Source of the DNA: Paulownia fortunei | Taxonomy: Eukaryota; Streptophyta; Magnoliopsida; Lamiales; Paulowniaceae | NCBI GenBank assembly: GCA_019321725.1 | Contig: CM033110.1 | Coordinates: 5,821,278-5,885,277 of the forward strand | DNA: 64,000 bases | Direction of reading: 5' to 3' | Shown here: positions 45,712-56,260 of the stretch, piece after piece | Layout of the letters: each line of letters starts with the position of its first letter | Position numbering within the stretch: position 1 is the first letter of the stretch | Program-made: the position numbers and the translations under genes | Notes under the pieces: generated by a model | Databases searched by the model: none | What the model saw: the letters and a program-made list of their open reading frames with translations, nothing else | What the model was told of the DNA's origin: nothing

Positions 45712-47406
45712 ATGTTGGGTTTGTAAAATTTCTTGATTGCATACGCGGTGAAAATTTAAAATTTTTTAATAATTAAAAATAAAAATATACATCATATGTA
45801 TTAAAAGATAAATTTTAAATTCGATATGATTTTTAATTTGTGTTTCTGATTGTTTACAAAATAAAATAAATAACTTGATTTCGCAATTATACATTTCAAC
45901 TAATTCGGTTGATGAAGGGTATAAATGAATTTAGATTACTCAAGCTCTCACGAACTCCTTAGCAAGTTTCTCAAAAGGATTCATCAAGAACTCCAACGGT
46001 ATCCACACTTCGAGCAAATCTACAAGAACTAAATCATTGTTAGTGAATTTAGTCTTCTTATTTCTAATCTAATTTAAGAGTGAAAAATAATTTTTAAATC
46101 AAAAAGTGATTAGAAGAATTGATCTTTGATCAAAAAGACTGAAATCTTTTGATGGAACAAGTTTTTATTTTGAAATGAAAAATAAAAGTAAAACTAAAGA
46201 AGAGAGAGGGAGGGGGATGTATTCACTTGTTGCACCAAAGCCAAAAATCTCCAGCAACTGATGGTGTATTTATACACCATTAAGAATCCCTAATCCCATT
46301 AGAGAACCCTCTTCGAATGATTCCATCCTTTCTATCTTTATTAAGAATCCTAATAGGCCTCTAACCACATGAGTATAGACTCTAGTTAATTATTACAGTC
46401 CAATTAATTAATTTTCATCAATTAATAAAAGCCCAATAAAATTAATTGATCAAATTAATTAATTAATTGATTTCATAAAAGATCACCTAATCAAATTAGG
46501 CCCAATTATTATTTTAATTGGCTAAATTAATCTAACTTCTTAAATTAATTTAAGCATAGCTAATTAATTGATCTAATCAATTAATTAACTTCACTGCCAT
46601 GAGCCCCTAATCTTTATTAGGTCCAAATAAATAATCATATTATTTATTTGGATGAATTAATTTTACTCCTTAAATTAATTCTAGCTCAAGTTAGTTAATT
46701 ACCATTAATTAACTTAGTCCAATACCTTGGATCATGTTATATTAGAAGTGAATCATCTCAATTTGTGGGTGACCTATTGGGTTCACAACTGAATTAGTAG
46801 TGGACTTGAGACTTTTGCAACTTATGAACAAATTAATATTCTGATTAATTAATCTAATTAATTAATTCGCTTGATATTAACTCCTTAATTTCAAGAATCT
46901 CACAAGTTAAGAGAAGTACCTAGCAGTGCATCTTGACTACTTAGTTTTAGGTGAATAGTAAATGAACCTTTTCAATTACGAGTACCATACAAATATGATC
47001 CTTCCGTCAACTAATCTCACAATTAAGTGTAGGGTATGAATTATCAGTCGAAACCCTATTTTTGACTTAATAATCATGATCTCATTTCAAGTCACATTGA
47101 TCATTTGATGAATCATTAGAAAACCCCACGCCTAATATTTATCCTGCCTTGGCCAAAGTATTCGGGATCAAGAACTATGAAAACTAGGAGATTAACTTAT
47201 TCTACTAGATAAGTGATGGATCCTTTGTTGGCTACTCATAAGCCTCCATACACAAAGACCATACACCCAACGTAAACTCCATGTAATTGTTACAATCAGA
47301 AAATACATCAAAGTGCATCATGTCATGCATAAGACTACCATAGTGCCTCAAGTCTAAGGACTAATTAATGCACTATGGTAATTAGAAAATTCTCATTCGA
47401 CAAACA
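45712..47406 (-). repeat. 3' LTR of copia B
   Basis: About 1.7 kb, matching 53921-54105 at its left end (TTGCATAC...CATATGTATTAAAA). The right limit is uncertain; TTCGACAAACA at 47396-47406 is the most likely terminus. The minus-strand TATA box lies in a near-perfect palindrome, ATGGTGTATTTATACACCAT, at 46261-46280. Confidence 0.7.
46261..46280 (-). promoter_or_regulatory. LTR TATA box inside an inverted repeat
   Basis: ATGGTGTATTTATACACCAT. Nine-base arms (ATGGTGTAT and ATACACCAT) enclose the TATAAATA-type box as read on the minus strand. It lies centrally in the LTR, as expected for the U3 promoter. Confidence 0.55.
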
Positions 47407-47419
47407 ACATTTCCAACTG

Positions 47420-48059
47420 AGAAATTTTTTGAAAGAGAAACCCCATGACTCATTGGTAAATATCTTCTCTTGGACTCTTTCAAGCTAAACCTTTTTAAAA
47501 CTTTGTCTATGTACATAGATTGGGATAGTCTGATCATTCTCTTGGATATATCTCTATTGATCCTAATCCCTAAGATATAAGATGCTTATCCTAAATCCTT
47601 CATAGAAAACTGAGTAGACAACCAAGCTTTTGTTGATTGTAGCATCCCCATATCATTCACAATGAGTAGGATGTCATCAGTGTAAATGACAACAAACATC
47701 ATTTCACTCCCACTAACCTTTTTATACACATAAGGTTCATTTAGATTCTTGAGAAAACCAAACGATTTGATTGCCTCGTTAAATCGGAGCTTTGAACTTT
47801 GAAAAGTTTATTTGAGTTCATACATAGATCTCTAGAGCTTGCCAACTTTTTGCTCGTTCTCACTGGATATGAAGTCCTCTGGCTGCCTAATATATATCTT
47901 TTCCTCAATGTTCCCATTGAGGAAGATGATCTTCACATCTATTTGCCATATCTCATAGTCATAATATATTGATATAACAAGTAATATCCAAATGGATTTT
48001 AGCATCGCTGTTGGTGAAAAGGTTTCCTTATAGTTAAGTCCTTGTATTTGAGTATAACC
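47420..48059 (-). pseudogene. Copia B reverse transcriptase, C-terminal part
   Basis: On the minus strand the region from about 47950 downward reads YEIWQIDVKIIFLNGNIEEK then IYIRQPEDF, the conserved catalytic-Asp strand (usual form V-D-V-K-T-A-F-L-N-G). The polymerase centre at 47684-47673 reads Y-T-D-D (usual Y-V-D-D), within VIYTDDILLIVNDMGML. It continues as LSQSMYIDKVLKRFSLKESK and then HGVSLSK near 47440. RNase H should follow but is absent. The upstream half of the same domain lies beyond the solo LTR at 49694 and beyond. Confidence 0.85.
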
Positions 48060-49693
48060 TGTGATACCCGAGCCTCTTACTACTCACATGGCCAAATATG
48101 ATTCATGCATTACATGTTAATTTTATATACTATTTGCATTTCTATTGACATTGCATAATTTATTTCATTTTATACGACATTCTTGAATATTAAACTTAAT
48201 TCTGAAGCTCTTGCACGATATTAGTTATAGAATTTCTTAATCTAAGTAGTTGATTTTATATTGAAATAAGAAGAAAATGAGGTAGATCAATATTAGATAT
48301 AGATGAGATATATAGGTTATAATTTTGGAAGTGCTAAAAGTGTTACTAGTAACCTTATACGGTTTAATTTGATTTGATCAAGTTATTTCAAAAGTATATA
48401 TTTGTAAATTAGCATACTTGGGATATTGGACATGATATAATATGATTTAAGTGTCATATTACAAGGCCCTTATGTGCATATGATTTTAGAAATGCAAACT
48501 AGATAATTCTTTAAGAAACGGATGCGAATCGGTTTGGAGATCGAATGAACGGACAAAGGAATTACCTATGGGAATGAATGGTGATTAAGATAGGTTGAAA
48601 CCAAATAAAAATAGATGAGACACACAAGATTAGGGCTGCAAGATAAGGAAGAAAATCAGATTTGCCATTTACTTGCCACCTCATGCTTTCTTATTAAGCT
48701 TAAGCTAACATCTCAAGCTAACACCTCAAATCCTTCACCCTTAAGCAATGACCAGACCCTCATTTCAGCCATTTTCATCTTCCAAACACACAACTTAAGG
48801 TCTCCAAGTGATCCAAATTGATTCCAAGTTGAAATAAAAGTAAGAAAAGCAAAGAAGAAGTGATTACCATCAAGTTAGCCTCAAAATCTGCATAGGTAAC
48901 ACTTATCTACGGTTTTGCCTTTGGTTTTCAGATTATTATGAATGGTTTTATGGTTTATTAAGCCTTCAATATCTCTTATAAAAGTGTTAGGAAGTTTTTA
49001 GTTAGACTTTGGTGCACAAAGAAAGGGTTTTTGATCACAAATACTTAATAGGAAATACTTGTCGCAGAAACTGTCATCTTACTGTTTTCTTGTGTTTTAG
49101 GCTTCAAAAGTGTATGGTATGTTGAATAAAACCTATAATTATTACCATTTACATGACCATATATGAGTTAAGAGTATTGGAATGAAGTTTTATCAGTTGG
49201 AAATTGAAATAGAGAATGATATTGGAGAAACACTCAAACTGCCAAAATAGCAAAATCTGTTTTGGTGTGCTGTGAAGGAAACTGAATTAAGGGAGCTAAA
49301 TACATTATTTTTAGTAATAATATGACCTGGTTGTCTCCTTATATATGTTATCTAAGTATGGTGAAAATGTTGGAGTGATTGAATATACTTAAGGGTGCCA
49401 AAACCATTAATGTCATGAAGTGTGCAAAACTGTCACGGTAGGAAACAATCTGTTTCAGTATATCATGAAGAGAGCTGAACTTGGGAAGCTATATCCGTGA
49501 TTTTAGCAATTCTATGATATGGTTACATTTATATACATGTTATATAAGTGTGGTAAAAATTTGGGAGTGATTGGATATGCTTAGGGATGTTAAAATTATC
49601 AAGCAACTAAACTTGACAGCAAGAAAATATGAAAATGTGCTATCATGTTAAATTATAATATATATTTAGTTGTGTAGTAATGGGGGTGTTACA
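48060..49693. mobile_element. Solo LTR (1634 bp), probably Tekay/Del-type Ty3/gypsy, inserted in copia B
   Basis: It starts TGTGATACCCGAGCC and ends GGGGGTGTTACA, so the ends are inverted copies (TGTGATACCC and TGTAACACCC). It is flanked by exact TAACC duplications at 48055-48059 and 49694-49698. Deleting it together with one TAACC joins the two halves of the copia reverse transcriptase into one continuous minus-strand reading (KARLVAKGYTQIQGLNYKET across the junction). The TGTRAYACCC terminus is typical of chromovirus (Tekay/Del) LTRs. No internal genes are present, so it is a solo LTR left by recombination. Confidence 0.9.
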
Positions 49694-51075
49694 TAACCCT
49701 TTGCAACTAGTCGTGCCTTATAAGTCACTACCTCTCCATCTACTTTAAACTTCCGCTTATAGACCTATTTGCAGCTAATGGGTATAATACACCATGGTAG
49801 GTCCATCAAAGTCCATACCTTATTGGAGTACATAGAGTCTATTTTGGTTTGCACAGCTTCTTGCCATCTTCCTGAATCGATATCAGATATCATTTATCCA
49901 TATTTTCTTGGAGCGGTATCCAAAGAATGCTCCTCCTTGTTGTTCTCCAACAAAAGACCATATCTATTAGGTGGTCTTGAGATCCTTTGAGATCTCCTAG
50001 GAGGCTGTGTGATAGAAGTGTTAGTTGTAGATAGTTCGGTCATTACTGCCTCTTGTGGAACACTTTGTGGTTCTTAATTTTCTTCAAGTTCTACAACCTT
50101 GCCTTTTCTATTTAATAGAAACTCCTTCTCTAAGAAGGTGACATTTCTCAAAACAAACACCTTTTGTTTCGAGGGGTCATAGAAGTAGTATCTAATGGAT
50201 TCCTTTGGATACCCCACAAGCTTGCATAAGGTGGATCTAGCATCCAACATATCTCCCACTAGCTGCTTCACGAAAGCAGGAAAATCCTATATTCTAAAGT
50301 ATTTGTAAGAAGAAGTCTTGCTACACCACATCTTATATGGTGTTTTGGGCACTGACTTACTTGGCACTTTATTGAACAAAAATGTCATCATTTCCAAAAC
50401 ATAGCCCTAAAATAAAAGAGGAATACCAGTGGAACTTATCTGGACCGAACCATGTCCAAAAGTATTCGGTTCCTTCGCTCAGCAACCCCATTTAGCTGAG
50501 AAGTTGCAGACAGAGTCTACTGTGAGAGAATCTCATTCTCTCTTGATAATCAATAAACTATGAGCCAAGTACTCGCCTCCTCGATCAGATCAAAGAGTCT
50601 TAATACTTCACCCAATTTGTTTCTCCACTACATGCCTAAAGTTTTTGAACTTTTCAAAGGCTTTAGACTTGTATCTCAAAATATACCCATACCCATACCT
50701 TGAGTAATCGTCGATAAAGGTAATGAAGTATTGGTAGTTTCCCCGGGCACTAACACTTAGTGGCCTACATACATCCTTATAGATCAAATTCAAGAATTTG
50801 TAGCACGCTCCACTTATCCAACAAATGGTGACATGGTCATCTTTTCCTTAAAACAAGATTCACAAGTCGGCATCTTTTGCAAGTCTGTAAGGTCAAGCAA
50901 GTTTGCTAACTTGTTGATTCTCTTCTTAAAGATATGACCTAGTCTAGCTGCCACAAGTATGTGGTACTATAATCATCTAATTTACATTTGTTACTTTGTT
51001 AAATATGCAAGATGGTGTTTTTGGGTTGGATAGTGTATAAATAATTTGTCAAAACTCCAACATGAACTAAAAATG
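49694..51075 (-). pseudogene. Copia B integrase and N-terminal reverse transcriptase
   Basis: From the right on the minus strand: near 50975-50830 is the zinc-binding N-domain of integrase (ARLGHI...CESCFKEKMTMSPFVG). At 50793-50608 is the catalytic core start (GNYQYFITFIDDYSRYGYGY). At 50271-50074 is the linker typical after integrase (LCKLVGYPKESIRYYFYDPS then VFVLRNVTFLE). Finally, near 49800-49694, is the start of reverse transcriptase (YKRKFKVDGEVVTYKARLVA). Several stops interrupt it. Intact relatives use integrase to insert the cDNA and reverse transcriptase to make it. Confidence 0.85.
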
Positions 51076-51079
51076 AACC

Positions 51080-51433
51080 CTAGAAAATTGAATAATTTCC
51101 ATCCTTTATCGGGAAACAATTACCCTCTCTATGCAAAATAGGAATAGAGATAATGTTCTTTATTAGTTTAGGAACATAAAGACAAGAATTTAAAACTATC
51201 CTTCTACCATCTCCTAATGCTAAGTTAACAGTTCCTATGGCTAATGCAACAACTTCTGCTCCATTCCTAAGCCTTAGGATCCGCTCTCCCTTACTCAGCT
51301 CATTATTTTTTATCACCACCTGTAAATCATTACAAAGATGAGCATCATAACCAGTATCTAATACCCAAGAAGCATCATTAACTGAAAGGATAACTTTAAC
51401 AAAGAACGTATTAGAACCCTTCTGGAGACTCAC
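51080..51433 (-). pseudogene. Copia B aspartic protease region
   Basis: A 117-codon open piece. The active-site motif W-V-L-D-T-G appears at about residues 19-24, followed by YDAHLCNDLQ. The second half, LNSCLYVPKLIKNIISIPIL, is the standard end of the copia protease fold. The catalytic Asp and Gly are intact here. It processes the Gag-Pol polyprotein in intact elements. Confidence 0.85.
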
Positions 51434-51439
51434 AAGGTA

Positions 51440-52213
51440 CTCCTTGCAATTCTCCTTCTAATGCCTCGACTTGTCGCAGTAATGATACTTGTCCTTGTCT
51501 TTGGAACTCTTATTCACTCCATCGGAGGCCTTCAAACACTTGGCTTCTTAGAAGAACTCTTCTTCTTCCCTTTCTTCGATTTTTTAGTCTTAGACTCGGA
51601 TGAAGAGCCAACGAGTAAGACAAACTTCTTCTTTTTTATGGTGGATTCAACTATTTTCAACATATTGACCAACTCAATAAGGCTAGTCTCCATCTTTTGA
51701 ATGTTGAAGTTGACTATAAATGAGTCAAATGAAGGTGACAAAGACTATATGATGAGATCCACATAGAGTTCATTGTCCATAACAACTCTAAGAGACTCGA
51801 GTATCTCAATCAAGGATATCATCTTCATGAACCGAAGTGCCTTCTGTCATACAACAACAAAAGAGCTCATTAGATACCTGGTATCTAACCTGCTTTGTAT
51901 GTTTGCCATACAGTTCTTTCAAATGAAGGTGGATATCAACAACATATGCCACACTCTCATGTTGCCTCTGCAACTCGTTTAACATTGATGCTATCATATA
52001 GCATCAAGCTTGCAGATCATCATCAACTAGCTTGGATGTTCCAGGCTCTTCCTCAGTAGCATCTACTGACATATTTGATAGTGGAGTCACATCAAGGACA
52101 TAAGCCCTCTTTTTGTATTAGAGAACAATCCAAAAGTTCCTCAGCCAGTGGATATAGTTGGGATTGGTGAGTTTATTAGTGTCAAGAATAGATACAAGTG
52201 GATTTTTAGTCAT
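51440..52213 (-). pseudogene. Copia B gag with broken zinc knuckle
   Basis: Reading starts ATG at 52213 (MTKNPLVSILDTNKLTNPNY then IHWLRNFWIVL and a stop). It continues through MLNELQRQHESVAYVVDIHL near 51985 and a Lys/Ser-rich piece near 51590-51530. At 51480-51440 the knuckle reads Y-HY-C-DKSR-H-stop-KEN-C, where C-x2-C-x4-H-W-x3-C is usual. The first Cys became Tyr and Trp became a stop, both G-to-A changes on this strand. The protein is therefore truncated and lacks its RNA-binding knuckle. Confidence 0.8.
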
Positions 52214-53906
52214 TTATAAATTATCTAGAAAAATGTGAGGCATAAAATAAGCATACATTTAATAGTTCATTCATTTATAATAAGATCTTTGATTATAAAT
52301 TTCTTTCACTATTTTATTCAAATCCTATCACCCTCTAGATGATGATTTGGGAAATTATATTTCCTAGTGAGCTTGAAGTCCAATTAGCATTATCATACAC
52401 CCCAATTTTATGGACCCATATGATAAAACTAAAAGGTAGCTAACACATTAGCAATTGCATCCTCATGCAACACTCAAGCTATTTTGCCTCGCTACTTCTC
52501 ATACACCCCAATGTTATAAGCGCATAATGTACTAAGTGTTAAATATTTTCCATCAAACGTCCATGTGAGTAAGATAACTAAAGTATGTCCCATGACTCAT
52601 GGCCAACAACCTTAGCCCTTCTACCCCATAGGCATCTTTATGCTAGTAGCGATCACAGGTATTACCTCCACTTAGCACATCCCACGACTCGTGGCCATGA
52701 ACTAAATGTGGTAGTATTTCACATGCCAACTACTTTTGATGGAAAGCTTAAACTGTTGAGCCCAACCCAATATTCCTCATTTACACTTGATATAGAATTT
52801 ACTTATAAATTCTTAAACTTAGAACACTTCTGAGTGAGGTTTCCATTTTCACCAAGACCTCATCATTTTTATTTAGTTATTTATTTATTGTTGTACTATT
52901 CCTAAGATTGCAAGCATAATAAAAGGAAATCATTAAATAAACCTATGCATGTAACTACCATATATACATAATGGGATGATCATGAGCCATAATCCTATAT
53001 GATCCACTCGAGTCAAAGTAGATCAATGGTTAATCTAAGTGTAATAATTAAAATAATAATAAATCATATCTATTATATGAATGTATCACCCATACATTCA
53101 TGGGCCTTGAATCCTTACTTTACTCCAACTTGCCCCTTTTTTTTGTCCACCAAAAATAAAAAAAGATCTCACTATCCTAATTTTACTCTCATTATATTTG
53201 TTTATCCTAATAAGAAATGTTGGAATTTCTTCTAAGGGAAGGTACATTGGAGGGAGATATAAAATTTAATTCAGAGACAAAGTTAGAGAAAAGGTGGGAC
53301 TCGTAAGCTTCATTTTAATCAAAAACCAAAAGAATTAAAAAAACCATCACATAGAATTTAAATAATCTAGGCTCCATGATCATTTATCCCATATATGCTT
53401 AATCTAATCACCGCATGATACAAAACTCAAAAATATGTAAATTTACCAAATATTTAAAATTGATAATTTTCTAGTTTGGGGATTAATTCAAGATTTTTCA
53501 CAACAAACTATTCTTAGATTTTTAAAAATTAATAATTAATGTAAAAAATTGAATAATCAAATTTCTGTATGTGACACAAATACTAGTAGCAGACGATCTG
53601 CTGCCCAGCAAGCTGCCTGTGGCAGGCGCCGCGATGCTGGACAGTTTGCCCAGACTTCTACCACGCCGCTCTGCGCGGCGCCTAGGGTCGTGCCTTCTGG
53701 ACCAATGGCGCCGTGGTGCCAGTAGCCCATGCCGCGATGCTGCAATGCGTCCTATCTATTTTTTTGTGTCATCAATTTTAATCCATTTAAAAACATGCAA
53801 ACATTTCAGAATCAACATTCCTAAATAAAAACACAATTTAAATAGATTTTCATGATATGAAAATACATGCAAAAAATCACAAAAACAATTAAAACGCATT
53901 AACCTG
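52214..53906 (-). other. Long untranslated leader of copia B
   Basis: 1.7 kb between the primer site and the gag ATG. It includes AT-rich sequence, several short chance frames and the GC-rich island at 53590-53755. Confidence 0.6.
53590..53755. other. GC-rich island with hairpin and direct repeat in the copia B leader
   Basis: About 165 bp of high GC in otherwise AT-rich DNA. It contains a hairpin, CGCCGC-TCTGC-GCGGCG, at 53664-53680, and a 12-bp exact direct repeat, GCCGCGATGCTG, at 53628-53639 and 53731-53742. Both strands have open frames, but these are probably only a result of the GC content. Confidence 0.7.
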
Positions 53907-53919
53907 GGCTCTGATACCA
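53907..53919 (-). promoter_or_regulatory. Primer-binding site of copia B (initiator Met tRNA)
   Basis: The minus strand reads TGGTATCAGAGCC, the exact complement of the 3' end of plant initiator methionine tRNA, one base from the LTR. Confidence 0.92.
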
Positions 53920-53920
53920 T

Positions 53921-54105
53921 TGTTAGGTTCGCAAAATCGCAGAATTGCATACATAGTTGAAATTTAAAAATTTTCAACAATTGAAAAAAAAACATACATC
54001 ACATGTATTAAAATATAAATCTTGGATTCGATGTGATTTTCAATTTGCACATCTGATTGTTTGCTTAATAAAATAAACAACTTAGTTTCATGATTATACA
54101 TTTCA
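53921..54105 (-). repeat. 5' LTR of copia B, truncated to about 185 bp
   Basis: It matches 45712-45900 (TTGCATAC, CATACATCACATGTATTAAA, CTGATTGTTT, ATTATACATTTCA) and stops abruptly at 54105. About 1.5 kb of LTR, including the promoter part, is missing. Confidence 0.85.
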
Positions 54106-54693
54106 TGGTGTCAATAAATAATAAAGAGTGAGTAGAGTACCGTATCCCAAGGGAGTGTGTGTAAGTACCAAATATAGATTACCAATGCTATATTTAACCT
54201 AATGATTTTTAAGGTGACTGAATTAAAATGCAAGAACTAACAAATTAAATAAAAAAAAACTAAAATCAAAAGAGATTAGAGAATTAAATTCAATACTAAG
54301 GAGAGTCAAGGCATTGACATTGGTTAGCCATCCTATGTTGTTATGAACCTAGATTAATTGTGATTATGAATGATGTGGATTGTGTGACCATGGGTCTTTC
54401 TATTGTAATTGGTGCTCTCTCTCTCAAGACGGATCAAATCTACACCCAATAGGCCACCGACAACATTTCTAGCTACGGGCTATCCCACTAAGAGTACCTT
54501 AAACCTTGTGAATTCCTCTAGCTTTCAGTGTTCACACCTATGACTACTGTATGTACCTATGCCTACATCTCTATAGGGATCGGTCCATGGCATATACTAC
54601 CCAATCTAATGCTATAACCTCACTTCTTGGTCTTAATTACAACAATTAAAATCAACTCAAAATTGGCCAAATCCTAACGAGCCATGAAGTTTG
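54106..54693. repeat. Probable Ty3/gypsy LTR fragment
   Basis: It begins TGGTGTCAATAAATAATAAA at the exact break of the copia B LTR, and contains CCCAAGGGAGTGTGTGTAAG and a block ATTCAATACTAAGGAGAGTC. The style resembles the LTR at 59403-61012 (ACTAAGGATTAGGGATCCAC there), but it is not a direct match. Right limit uncertain; the minisatellite follows. Confidence 0.4.
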
Positions 54694-55222
54694 TTCAGGC
54701 AAGACATTGCTTCACCCGTGAAGTTTGTTTGAGCGAGATATTAATTTGCCAGTAAAGGTTTTTTGGGCGAGACAATGCTTTGCCATTAAATTTTTCCTGA
54801 GAGGCATTGCTTTGCTCATGAATTATGTTAGGAAATGTGAAGTATAGTTTGTCTGGGCAAGGCAATACTTGGTCTGGGAATTTTGTCCGAATGAGCCATT
54901 GCTTTGCCTGTGAAGTTTTTTTGGGTGAGATAATACTTAGCCCATGATTTTTACCAGGCAAGATATTACTTCACCCTTGAACTTTGTTTGAATTTTGTTC
55001 AGGTGAGACATTACTTTGACCGTTAAGTTTGTCTGGGCAAGACATCAATTCCCCATGAATTTTGTCTGGGTGAGAAATTGCTTCACCAATGAATTTTATC
55101 CAGATGGGATATTACTTTATATGTAAACTTTTTTTGGGTGAGATATTGCTTTGCTCGTAGAGTTTTGTCTGGGCAAGACATTGCTTTGCCCTTGAATTTT
55201 ATCCAGGCGAGGTATTCCTTTC
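54694..55222. repeat. Minisatellite, about 15 units of about 34 bp
   Basis: A typical unit is GACATTGCTTTGCCCATGAA plus TTTTGTCTGGGCAA. Units vary by substitutions (TTGCTT/TTACTT; GGCAAG/GGTGAG) and two are longer through insertions (fourth and eighth). Each unit contains the complementary words GGGCAA and TTGCCC. It lies downstream of the gag-protease region in the transcribed direction (minus). Tat-type gypsy elements are known to carry such arrays before the 3' LTR. Confidence 0.9.
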
Positions 55223-56260
55223 TCTTATTGGGGATTGGTGGAGTAGGCTCCCAATACATTACAACTGGGTTTCCAACTGGTGGTCGATATTGGCATGTCC
55301 TTGACATGTTCGACAATGTCGAGCCTGATCATAGGCATCCTTGAGCGTTACCTGCCAGAAATGATCTTACCTCAATATTTTCCATTCTATTGATCTCTCT
55401 CCAAAGTGGTGGTCATAATGTACACAATTTACCTTCTTTGGGAATAGGCACTTGAGGTAGGGTAAAGTCTAAATTTGCATCAAAGGGATAGTTGATCATG
55501 GCATGGAGCCACCTAAGGCTTCAGTTGGGGCGTAAAATCAACAAGGTCTTATGGAGTCGGTCAATTGAGATGAAGAGTTAGCTGAGGCTATTAATCGAGG
55601 AACGTAGCCAATCAAGGCTCAAGGGTTGCTAAGATAGTTAGTGGATACACGATAGATACGTTCTCTTGTTGGAGGAACACTTGGGTAGGTTCCGCTACTA
55701 CTTCCACCTTTACTCAGATCCTCTTTCTCAGGTGCTTTTCACGCTTCTACTTTGTTCTCTATGAGATTGGGAAGACCCCCAATGCTTGTTCTAAGATTGA
55801 TGCTTGATTGCTTATTGGGAGAGTGTCCTTGCTCAAGTGGACGTATCTCTTATAACAATCATTTAAGCTTCTTGTGTCACCTACAAGATTGAGGTTTTGA
55901 GGGGATTTACTTCAGAGGTACTCCTCCAAATAGCCTTATTTGTTGAGTGGTATTGTGCGTTGTACTGTCTCAAACTTCTTTATTTTTTCTAACCTTCACC
56001 TCGCGTTATCATCAGGAAGAGATACTCGACTGCCGACTTTCACCTGAGTTAGCTTCTCTTATCCATGATTTTTCTTGCCTTGGCTTAGTCTTTTTGTGAT
56101 CTCTTTACTTGACCTCTAAGGTGAGAGACTTAACTATCGGATGTCAGCTTTCTTTTTTCTTGGCTCATTTATTCTTAGCTCTTCTCACCTCAACTCATTC
56201 CTATAGGGAACCGGGGTAAGCCTCGACTTCAATAAGAGGGCTAAGGGATAGGTTATCACC
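55223..56260 (-). other. Region between minisatellite and Tat protease, no polymerase seen
   Basis: I looked for reverse transcriptase, RNase H and integrase motifs on the minus strand and saw none. Composition is less AT-rich than the host DNA, so it likely belongs to the retrotransposon. Content unassigned. Confidence 0.5.

Larger units (their letters stand above)
45712..54105 (-). mobile_element. Ty1/copia LTR retrotransposon B, interrupted and truncated
   Basis: The left LTR starts TGTTGGGTTTGTAAAATTTC at 45712 and the right LTR TGTTAGGTTCGCAAAATCGC at 53921. Beside the right LTR, the complement of 53907-53919 is TGGTATCAGAGCC, an exact initiator-methionine tRNA primer site. The element is therefore transcribed leftwards, and the right LTR is the 5' one. 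Minus-strand order is a 1.7-kb leader, gag (52213-51440), protease, integrase and reverse transcriptase to about 47420. RNase H and the purine tract are missing at the left. The 5' LTR survives only for about 185 bp before unrelated sequence begins at 54106. A 1634-bp solo LTR sits in the reverse transcriptase. Confidence 0.88.

Noticed and set aside
53557..53828. Open frames on both strands at the GC-rich island
   Set aside because: Both strands are open because of high GC; no conserved domain and position in a retroelement leader.
55138..55344. Plus- and minus-strand frames in the minisatellite
   Set aside because: Translations of tandem repeat units; not conserved between units.
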